This document shows, one piece after another, positions 46,430-64,000 of a stretch of DNA of 64,000 nucleotides (position 1 is its first letter; each line of letters begins with the position of its first letter). The stretch comes from Cristatella mucedo. Its lineage: Eukaryota; Bryozoa; Phylactolaemata; Cristatellidae. The notes below the pieces were generated by a model, which was not told the DNA's origin, searched no databases, and saw nothing but the letters and a program-made list of their open reading frames with translations. Made by a program: the position numbers and the translations under genes. The stretch covers positions 1-64,000 of the forward strand of contig WPIO01000006.1 of NCBI GenBank assembly GCA_009760855.2. The letters are read 5' to 3'.

Positions 46430-49210
46430 GAGCTTATAACCAAGAGATCATAAAAGATGCGAAAATCCTGGTTTACAGCTTGACCAAACTTGGCTAGATA
46501 GTCATCAATAATCGGCCAAATAAACCTAAGGCCTTCAATAATCTGCCAAAGAGACCTAGTACCTACCCAAGACAGCTTGCATTTGAATATTCTTATCCGT
46601 TCGAGTAAGCATGTCAAAACTACGCGTGAATGTGGCCACTGACAGGTATCATCGTCATCATCGACAGGCATCATGTGATCATTGCAAATAACCGGATGCA
46701 GAGGTCATTACAAAGAACCGGGCCTGCACTCTACTACACATGAAGCTAAAATGTCTAGTAGCTGGACTTCTCAAACGAGACCTTTATCCAATTTCTTCTT
46801 CATTCGCCTTAAGGCTGGTAGCCGACTCGACAAATAGCCCAAAAGGCAAGCCAACATGAAAAGCTTTAGAGCGTCCTCAACAAAAATTAGAATAACCAAT
46901 TAATGGAGCATCGTCCAGAAATTTCCTACATAGCACCACATTAAGATGAACCACCGCTTTATAGCAGGCCTGGTGACCACTAAATTACAGTGAATCAGGG
47001 CAGCACTAGAAGTAGATCGCACGGCCATCTTGAGTCATTACTTAGAATACACAGCAAAGGATCATCCGGCCACTGCAGCAGCAGTACCAAGGCATCTTTT
47101 AGAATCGTTTAATTCACGTTTCTTTTTAATAGCAACCGCAACGAGGAATGCATTTGGACGAAGATAAAGACACGATAACAGGCACGCACGAGCATACCTA
47201 AAAGGAAGAGACGGGTCTTCTTTAAGCACGTGCATTTTCTGTGAAGATTTCAATACCACTCATCCAATCGTACTGCTCTCAGTTACAGGGGGCGTACCGA
47301 GGCAACAGTGCTGCTGCTCATAAGGCTCCCTTCGGGGCGCCAGCTTCGCTGCTAGCTGTTCCGGATTGGGTACGACTGGCACCGTTGCCAGGTTAAGTCT
47401 GGAGGGCATTATTGCAGGAGCCGCTAGAGTAAATTTGTGTTGACAGCCTTCGAACGAACGTAGCCATCCAAAGCAGCTTCTTGGTGAAGAGATGTCCATT
47501 CACCAGTGCTCATTTAACTGAACCAGCTAGAAAAGAGCTTAAAAAACAATTGCAATGTGTGGACAAAGGCTAAATCCGATTTGCAACTTTTCGTGGGCAA
47601 GCTTGATGACCTCTTTATTTACGTCTAAAAATCATAGGAACTCAGCCACAACGAATGAATTATGTTTTCCTATTGCTAAGCTAAGTATCGAAAGTCAGAA
47701 CTGCTACTAACGAGACCAATGTTAAGATCATACCTTTCCGCTTCTTGGCTGAAAATTCGCTTCGGAATAGTGTTTCCTCATACAACCATGATTATTTCAT
47801 CAGAGGTTCACGATATCTGGCTGAACAAATCCATTCCACGGTTGCTTACTTTGACAGCTGCTACTGTAGTCGGGCTTATGAGAGTTTCGCATTTTCTTGC
47901 TAATGCTGTGAGAAATGTTGTATAACATAACTCTACATGCATCAGTGTGGCTTGTCAGCCAGCGCTGCTTCTATACTGCTGCTGTATGTACTATGAGAGT
48001 GATGACTCGCTCGTGGTCACCCACACCGATCTAATTCAAAATTGTATTAGGTGCAGGCAAGACCCACAATTAGTAGAAAAGTGTGGCACAAAATTATTGT
48101 GCTTATTCTTCAAGAACTTGGCGGTTGCCCGATCAGTTGCATTAGCCCATAATTTCGCCGTCGGGGACCTTGGGATCACGTAGGACTATGGCACGGCCCG
48201 GGTGCCTGTCTCCCTGTAGGGGGGCAAATACCCCTGCTCCGCCCCCGCCCAGCCACTCCACTTCGGTACTGCAAGACGAGTAATGCGTTCGCTGTCCCTA
48301 GATAAGATTTACTGCCACAGTTTACTGCCTGCACAGCTGTCTTAAGCAGTGTCCTCTTCTAGCTAGCTAGTACTCAAAGGGAGAGCGACTTATTCCTGCC
48401 ACTCTTTACAGCTGCATCACGAGGCTGGCGCCTCGTGATGCAGCTGTAAGTAGTGGCTGCTACTACTACTACTAATACGTCGGGGAGGGAGGAAGGGAAT
48501 GAGCCTGCAAGCAACTGCCGCTGGGACCGATCGTGCCCCTCGAGCCTGGTCTGTGTAAACTTATAACAACAATGATAGTGCATTTGTATAGCATCCTCGG
48601 AGAACTTAATCTCAGCTGTAAGTACAAACCTGGCGATGCACAAAGCCCGACTCAGACAGGGTACTCTGAGCTGACGCTGCGCGGTACTCATGAGATTTCG
48701 CCCAAGCGTCGAGATCATCAAGAGACGTTTGAATCGAGCGAGCGACACGCTCGGGTGCCGCTCCACTGAGCAGTACTGTCGGCCCGTCGGCCGGCGGTGG
48801 AAGCAGCTGCACACTCACACGCCACCAGTGGACGCTGCTCGCCGGGGCTACACGAGGGTCGACCGCTCTCTCGTTTGACCTGAAAGTTGAGCGAACCTAG
48901 CGCTTACCAATGCAGAGCGAACGATAGCTGTTCAAGCGGTAGTTTCCCGCTATACACCTAGCGCTCAATAGAGGTCGCATAGCTCCTCACGGGAAATTTC
49001 GATTTCTCTGTGGGGAAAACCCAAAATCCAGGGCTCCGCTGGCAATTCGACTTCGCCGACCGAGGCAGACTGCCGTTGCCTATATAAAGCTCCGGCATGC
49101 GGCAGCGACTCGTTGCATTCGCTCATCATCGGCGAGCCAGCCAAGTGAGGTCCGATTGCCGGCGCTGAGAGCAGCCAGTCGCGGATCGCAGATCGCGCCC
49201 TTATTCGGCC
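46430..49210 (+). repeat. Duplicated flank, proximal copy (upstream of the hydroxylase gene)
   Basis: Contiguous copy leading into exon 1. From 46,430 to 46,960 it also resembles 60,020-60,170 and 62,100-62,830: shared 'ATCATAAAAGATG', 'ATGTGGCCACTGACAGG' and 'CAAATAACC'. A short LINE-A tail (48,560-48,615, minus) is private to this copy. Confidence 0.65.
49081..49088 (+). promoter_or_regulatory. Probable TATA box of the phenylalanine hydroxylase gene
   Basis: TATATAAA lies 272 bp upstream of the ATG. The 60 bp downstream ('GGCAGCGACTCGTTGCATTC' onward) are the best conserved part of the flank duplication, consistent with a core promoter and start site near 49,110-49,115. Position and motif support it. 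No transcript evidence is available. Confidence 0.5.
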
Positions 49211-49225
49211 GCCCGTACACTTCCG

Positions 49226-49260
49226 CTCCGCCGCCGCCGCCGCCGCCGCCGCCACCGCCG
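49226..49260. repeat. (CCG)n in the presumed 5' UTR
   Basis: About ten CCG units with one CCA interruption, between the likely transcription start and the ATG at 49,360. Confidence 0.9.
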
Positions 49261-49359
49261 TTTAGCTACGCGATAACCGCGCTGGCCGCCTTGCGTTACA
49301 GCTCCACCTGAGTTGCTCGGACTCGAGAAGAGGTCTGCCTCTATCCATCCTCTGCGATC

Positions 49360-57546
<8,187 letters not shown>

Positions 57547-57631
57547 GATTGACTCCTCAGCTACGTTGCATACCTCCTCTGTAAGTACTCTGATTAGAGC
57601 TGCCCGTTTTTCCTGTGTATACGCTGTAAGG

Positions 57632-57637
57632 AATAAA
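57632..57637 (+). terminator. Polyadenylation signal of the hydroxylase gene
   Basis: AATAAA 86 bp after the stop codon (TAA 57,544-57,546). Its closeness supports 57459-57546 as the final coding exon. Confidence 0.6.
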
Positions 57638-57699
57638 ATACTTTCGTCGTACATCATTACTACGAGCCTGCATCGGCGTCGGTTTACAACCAAACCAGC

Positions 57700-60015
57700 T
57701 CAGATAGCGTAGATGTTTGCAGATGGCACCTTATCCTACAAAATGATGTTGGACTGCAATCGTCTAAAGCGAGCTATCTTGAAAATCTCGAGGCATTCAG
57801 TTTTTCCTGTACCTAAATGCGACTCGAACTGAGTTGTTGTTCCCACTCCACGTACGTGGACTGTTGCCTCCAGCCGTCTCGGCTTTCGACGCGGCCAGTT
57901 TGCATTAATGAACTACCTCGATGGTCATGTGACCCCGACATTCTACTGTCCATTTTATTTTTGCCCATCTGCCAGCCGGTTCTACCGCTATCTTCTCCTC
58001 TGTTTTTTCTTCGCCGGAGCTTCCAAACGATGCTACTGTCAAACACTTGTACGTAACGCCATCCTTCCTTCAGCGTCAATACAAAGATTGTTGTCATGCT
58101 ACCCGTACGTTAGGGGTCCAACTCTCATCGTCGCTCTGCCGAAGACAGCTCGCACAATATTACCCCGTAGCTATTGCCAGTGCCCTCAACCCGACTGCAA
58201 GCCAAGCCCTTCGATCACTAAGAAAGCCATTCAACAGCCGTAGCGGTGCACGACAAGCATTTTCCGGTTTGTAATCGGCCTTCAGTGACTGTCGTCCGTG
58301 TCGTCTTCCGTCTCGATCGTCTTAATTACGGAAGAGCTTGGTAGCTTTACCCGGTATGTTAGAGCTGTTAGCTGTTACAGTTGCTCGTGGGAACTCACCG
58401 CCTCTGCACTCAGATAGCTTAACGAGCCCTTGGATATCTCAATGAGCAATCAATAAAACCCTACCACTGATGCCATGCTCTATCAAGAAGACATATCAGT
58501 CAACCTAACTTTATTTTTATTTTTCAGGAAATCTATAAGCTTTTTAAGATGCAAGGAAGAATATATTGATTTAACTGAAACTTTGCAAGCGAAGCATTTT
58601 ACTTGCTTTTCCCGCATCAATCGATGAATTCCAATTGGACAAAGAAGCAAGGAGTGCTACAGCATTCTACTTTTCATTAGCTAATTTGAATACTTCCTTG
58701 CAATGTTTTTGCAGTTGTCTTTCGCGATTGTATCGAGCATGTACCACTCACAATAAATAAAGTTCTAACAATACTACATTTGGCGAGAGCTATGAACCCA
58801 TTGAAAGCAATAAGGACTGCTCAAGCATGCTGCATAATCAGAGCTCTTTCTGAAAACGTCAGCAGCAGGTGCACATCGCTACGAGTGGCAACCCGACAGA
58901 GTTTTCATTGGAATCTTCATGTCCATTTAAGTAAGCATTAAAGATTAGGCACGAATTCCCCAGTGACGGGCATTATTAGCACGCTTATGGTAAATGGAAC
59001 TTGCTCCTTTGATCATCACAAAGACTTCAGCCTGTACGTCTTTGAAATAGGGCTCAAACTTTGGCCGTAAGTGGGTGCTACAAAAGGGTATCCCACAGGT
59101 GACAGCAAGCACCCAATTTTTCTTTATTATGGCTTTACAAGGAGCCAGTAGAGCCTGCTCGCCAAATGTCGCTTGTCGCCTTGAAACAACTTATCGGCTG
59201 TGTGACAAAGTTTAGGCAATTACTACGAGCTGGAAGTGCCCAGTGTTGCCGACACACCCTTACGAAAACGATTAGTCGTCGACGTGAAGATGAGATTATA
59301 ACCGTATATCGAGGAACTTGCAGCTAATTGACAAGAATTTGTTGGCCAGGCCGCGCTCCCGACAGGCTAGGGCAATGCAGTAAAATGTTAGGATCTCTAC
59401 GACTCGCTACTATTACTATCTTTAGGCAATGCTATGGCCGTAGGAACTCAGAAGAGCTTAAATCCTCTCTCCAGATGGTACCTAATCAATCGTTCGTTCA
59501 ATCAATCAATCGAGAGCCAAAGCTCGGCACTTAAGTAGCATCACCCAAAACATGTTCTCAATCGTACGCCTAAGCGAAACTTGCATCTCATCTTGGGGAC
59601 CTCGTGGACCCCGGACATGGCTCCTTAAACAGCTCCTTGGCCGCTAGAATAAATAGGTTCAAATCATGTGCAGGGGCCTGAAGTTGTGCGAAAAAAGCAG
59701 TTATTACAGATGCCTTCAAATCTGTCTGCAAACTATGCAGCGTTTATCCTCGATTTGAGAGCCAGAAAGCAGAAGGTAATCAGATGCCCCAGGCTGAACT
59801 CATGATGCTGCCTGAAATGCTACGTTGTTACCCTTGCAATGCATTATCACTCCCATACAGATAATTCCGTCTCAGCAAATGATCGACCCCGTCTGGGAGT
59901 TTACTCGACGTCGTAGCATTTTAGGCTCCATCGTTGCATTAAAGATACCAGCACTAGTGTCCATGTTTCACTTTGTGAATAATCTACGGCTGCGCGATAA
60001 CCTTGATAGCAGCTA
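57700..60015. other. Downstream flank, no gene recognised
   Basis: Short open frames only (for example 57813-58097, minus; 57908-58243, plus), none with family features. A second AATAAA-like site lies near 58,755. I see no repeat family here either, so this is the least explained long stretch of the right half. Confidence 0.4.
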
Positions 60016-60019
60016 TAGG

Positions 60020-62830
60020 TGAGCCTGAAACCAAGAAATCATAAAAGATGAGAAAATTCTGGAAATAATCTTGACCATACTAGGCCAGGTACTTTTCAAG
60101 AATCGGCCGACTACACTTATGGTGGATTTCTCCAATAAGAGGGCCGTTCATAGCTACCGCCTTCATAGCATGTGGTAAATTTTCTTAAGGAATAATAATC
60201 ATAATAACAATAATAATAATAATGCATTCACTATAGTGCCCTCAGATAACTGAATCTCTGTTAAGGCACTTTACGATTGAATGAATGGTAGCATGCTCAT
60301 TATACAACAGAAATAACGTGGTGAAGGGTGCTATGCAGAGGGTCAGCATGCAAGTGTGGTTAGTGGCAGCATGCACAGTGTCAGCACCCATAAGTTCATA
60401 AACGCCGAATGACAGGGACCCAATAAATGCTGTGATGAATAGATGCGTTTTTTATATTTCTTTTAAATATGGTCAAGTCGGAGACCGCCACGCCAGCCGG
60501 AAATGAGTTCCAGTCAATCGGAGCAAACGAGTTAAACACACGGTCTCCAAAAGATTTGAGGTTAGTACGAGGTGTAGGTACACCGTGGGGAGTAGATCTA
60601 GTAGTTCGGCTATAGCCAAAGAATGAAGAGCTCTAATTATGGGCTGCAAAACCTTGAAGTCGATGAGTTGCTTTACTGTGAGCAGGTGCATTAGCTGCAG
60701 AGTTTTTCACCAGCTGGAAGTGCCTCATTGGGCACGCCTGTAGACCAGCAAGCAGTGAGTAACAGAAGTCAAGACGAATGGCACAAATGCATGGATCAAT
60801 TGAGAAGCGATATACGCGTCTAAACAAGCCCGAATTTTAGAAATGTTATGTAGCTGAAAGTAGGATGACTTGATTGTGGAGCTGATATGGTCGTCTAACG
60901 AGAGGTCACTTCGGAACACGACACCTATATTTCGAGCTGATTCAACAGGAGATATGCTGGCAGAGCCAATGTTGAGCATAAGCCTTTCCCATTTCTGAAT
61001 CACACTAGGTTTATCCATAACCATTAAGTTGATTTTATCATTATTCATTATCGGAAGGTTTTCTGCCATCCATGTGCGGATTTCATCAATACATGGAGAA
61101 AGGGAGTTGAAAGGAGTTGTCGTGCTGGAGGACTGGGGGGATCAAATCTAACGTACAAGTCAGTGTCATCCACATATAAGTAAAAGCCTAGATTACGCCT
61201 GGCAATCATATCGGCTAGAGATAAAATATAAACCGCGAGAAGAACGGAACCAACCACAGAGCCCTGAGATACCTCATATTTCAGAAGTTCCATAGATCAT
61301 CTTTGTCCGTTCACGTCAATACTCTGCAGTCTCCCTCTAAGAAAGTACCTGAACCATTGCATTTCAGTGCCATTGATGCTCAGGCGAGATGAGAGGCGCT
61401 CAAGAGCGACTTGGTGATCGATAGTATCAAAAGTTGCCGACAGATCAAGCAAAACAAGCTGAGAGACTTTAACTAAGTCTTCATTCCTAAGTAGGTAGTT
61501 GTACACCCGAAGCAATGTTGCCTCTCGGGTTATTGGTTCTGAAACCAGAGTGAAACTTACTAATAAGGTTAGGGGTTTCAATAAGCTAGTTAAGCTGGTC
61601 TGCCACGAGTCATTTCACTGTCTGATAGAAACGGCTTATAATGAACTCTTCAATCTTGGTCAACTCATATTTGTGTCTGACGAAGTTAAAGGGTGCTCGC
61701 AAATGATTGAGTCATTACGGAAATTGATGTAAATCAATCGGACTTTTTACTTTCTTAAGAATCTGCAGCATCAAATGATGCAGTTTCTTAAAAACGAGAG
61801 GCTACCATTTACCGAATAATAAAATGAATTTAACCGTACGAGTGATCTCGGGAATATGAAAACACCGTTTGACTCTTCCTTTTTTCGAAATTAATTCCGA
61901 GTTTTATCTCGGACCTTAATTTTCATTGTAATTACAGATCTTAAGCCGCAAGTACATTTTGTTACATTCTCGTTCGCATTTAAAGAAGGGGTGTGGACCC
62001 AGGCGAAGCCTTAGTGACCGTAATTGTTACTGATGAGAGCTCCGTTGCGAAGTTCGTCTGCAGCTGGCACACGGCGTTTTAGGCGCTAACCCGAGCTAGC
62101 TAGCATTTGAATACTCATATCAACTCGAGTAGCATTTCAGGACTACATTTTTATGTGGCCACTGACAGGCGTGTTCCACCTGGTCATTGCAAATAACCAG
62201 ACCCGAACTTTGTTAGGTATAGGGCTAAAAGCAGGCTATTTAATGGGTGTGACATAAAGCTATCGTAAGGATAGCATCGTTCGCTTTGTGTTTTCCTTCT
62301 GCTAGCTTTGCAAGCGGCGAGTGGACGACATTTCACTCCGACTACGTTCAATGGTCTTGAAAGGATGTAACGGCTGCGTGCCTGAGGTTATTTGAACTTC
62401 AATAACTCACATTATTAAAAGAAACCTCAACAAAAATTATCATTCGTCGACGGAAAGAGGTGGTTGTGAACTTTCATTTCGGGATTGCGGCTATCTGATT
62501 AAGAATGGTTGGCCTGGTTGCCGATTCAGGCTAGATAAATGCAGTCGAATAGTGCGATTTCTATCCGACTAGCTAGTGTCGACAAACTTAGTGTCGGCAG
62601 GCCGCACCTCGTAGGACTTAAGAAAGGCTACAATCTTTTTTTGCGACACCAGCTAAGCCCTGGACGTCTCAAATGTCTACAAAATAGCATCCTTTATGAG
62701 ACTGATAGCCAAGTTAAGGCAAATAGCTTGAAAGGCGATCCGCCCGGAATTGCTTTAGAGCTCCCACTAGAAATGCTAACGTAACCATTTAATGGTGCCT
62801 CGTCCGAAAACTTTCCTAAATGACCTAACA
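60020..62830 (+). repeat. Third, partial copy of the duplicated flank, split by LINE-A
   Basis: 60,020-60,170 matches 46,438-46,560 ('AAGAAATCATAAAAGATGAG'). After the LINE-A insertion, 62,100-62,830 matches 46,570-46,950 in order ('GCATTTGAATA.TC', 'GTGGCCACTGACAGGCGTG', 'CCTCAACAAAAATTA', 'CTCGTCCGAAAACTTTCCTA'), with extra sequence between blocks. Confidence 0.55.
60190..61640 (-). mobile_element. LINE-A copy with reverse transcriptase motifs
   Basis: 3' tail and (AAT)n at 60,190-60,270. On the minus strand 61581-61297 holds the palm motif A region ('LVLLDLSATFDTIDH') and 61293-61048 the catalytic box ('GFYLYVDDTDLYVRF', YVDD). Thumb and C-terminus run down to 60,473 in broken frames. It is the best preserved reverse transcriptase core in the window, but 5'-truncated and frameshifted. 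It splits the third flank copy. Confidence 0.8.
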
Positions 62831-63685
62831 GAGATGTGCTCCTAATTTGGAGCCAGAATCTCTACCTCATAGAGTCACTGCCAAGCCGATTTCTCTAGCT
62901 CTTCTACAACAAACACAGGTGGCCCGCTTTACAAAAAAAAGGCCGTTCAAGCTGAACGCCGCCCTGAACAGCTCATCAGCCCAAGCGAAAAAATAGAATA
63001 TTACCAATTCTGCAGGCCTCTAGCGGTCCCGAAAAGTACACACTACATTGTCAATATTTTTATATAGGCCGAAAACAAACGTGGGATCCTCTATCTCAGA
63101 GCCTGAAACTTTGTAACGAAGAAATGCCTCTAACTTATCTCTTGCAGCTGTCAAAAGAATCCTTTTGTAGCTCCGCTATAATGCATCACTCCTTTACAAA
63201 TCACTCCCTCTAAAGAACTGACGCATGCCTCTAGGAACTCATTCTCTGTCCTCGCCCTTTCAGCTCCACCAACACGATGAGGATAATGAGAATCCTATGG
63301 CCGGCCAAGTGCACATGTGTCTATCGACAAGTATGCAAGGTCTCGCGATTATTCCTGTGGCAGCTAAATACGAGCCTATAACGTAGAAGATCTAATAAGA
63401 TTTGAAACTCCAAGTCCACAGCTTGCCTGGATCAGTTCAGTCACACGATGGCACGCCTAGTGGAGTTCGGTCACCAGCTAGCCCACACGCATGCCTCTGA
63501 TGACCGACTGACGAGTGCTGACTGACCTAACCACCTCAGAACCTGTAGACTGGCGACAACGGAAGGTTACCGTACATCTAATGCATTATAAAGTGCTTAC
63601 CATCAGGATCTTACCGGCAATCTCCCTTCTACGTGAAGGGTTCGATCAGTCTCAATCTCTCGGGCTTCTGCGATTCTTCGAAGAT
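62831..63685. other. Unassigned stretch
   Basis: No gene is recognised. Weak resemblance to the duplicated flank may continue to about 63,050 ('AAATAGAATATTACCAATT'). An A8 run sits at 62,933-62,940. Confidence 0.35.
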
Positions 63686-63689
63686 TATA

Positions 63690-64000
63690 TAATAATAATA
63701 ATGAGACATTTGTATAGCACTCTCAGAGTGCTCAATCTCTTCAAGGCACTTTACATTTTCTTGTCGGTATTTGAAGCAGGGCTGCGTCCGGCTTGCCGGT
63801 CGGTGAGTGAGTGCGAACCTGCATCCGTTGCTGATGCCGACCATTCAGACACACAGTGAAGCTTATGACATACACACCAAAATGCACAGTTTGGCGCCAA
63901 CTGTAATTGGCTGATTGCAAAGGCCTTAAGACCAGCAAGCCATTAGTTAAAAATTCGAAACAGAATATCCCAAATGCATGGACCAATTCGGATCTCGTAT
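63690..64000 (-). mobile_element. LINE-A 3' end running off the window
   Basis: AAT repeat and conserved tail at 63,690-63,770, then an unrelated or diverged ~90 bp. From about 63,880 comes the LINE-A segment with 'CCAGCAAGCCATTAGTTAAA', cut by the window edge. Confidence 0.65.

Noticed and set aside
57813-58097. 94-codon minus-strand frame after the hydroxylase gene
   Set aside because: No family features, no splice context and composition like the surrounding non-coding sequence.

Overview
The window is animal nuclear DNA. It has spliced genes with GT-AG introns, many degraded non-LTR retrotransposons, tRNA-derived SINEs, a Ty3/Gypsy-like LTR element and long microsatellites. The one gene I can name is an animal-type phenylalanine-4-hydroxylase with an ACT domain. 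The repeats (L2/CR1-like LINEs and an LTR element whose primer-binding site looks like tRNA-Trp, as in the CsRn1/kabuki group) would fit a lophotrochozoan, possibly a flatworm. That placement is a weak inference.

Layout. (1) 0-7.9 kb: broken, nested copies of two LINE families, called here LINE-A and LINE-B, plus SINEs. (2) 7.9-12.0 kb, minus strand: an unidentified multi-exon gene whose exons agree in splice phase. (3) 12-26.8 kb: more LINE and SINE debris, including a tandem duplication of about 3 kb (19.7-22.9 against 23.0-25.8 kb) in which each copy carries a head-to-tail array of a tRNA-like SINE. (4) 26.8-35.0 kb: an LTR-internal-LTR-internal-LTR mosaic of one gag-pro element without pol. 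Its first LTR contains a ~700-bp array of a 10-bp unit. (5) 35.0-40.8 kb: a CpG-rich stretch with no recognised gene, then LINE-A copies. (6) 40.8-49.2 kb: two diverged copies of a segment that ends in the phenylalanine hydroxylase promoter. The distal copy is broken up by LINE-B insertions and expanded CT and CCCTG arrays. The proximal copy is contiguous and leads into exon 1. (7) 49.36-57.55 kb, plus strand: the phenylalanine hydroxylase gene in ten exons, complete from ATG to stop, with an uninterrupted (CTG)71 tract in intron 2. (8) 57.6-64 kb: mostly unrecognised sequence, with a third partial copy of the duplicated flank split by a LINE-A insertion, and the edge of another LINE-A copy.

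Only the hydroxylase and the minus-strand gene look like functional host genes. All transposon reading frames seen here carry stops, frameshifts or truncations. The most noteworthy points are the compact hydroxylase (short N-terminus, no tetramerisation helix, one GC-AG intron), the (CTG)71 tract, the duplicated promoter with array expansion in only one copy, and the 10-bp array growing inside an LTR.
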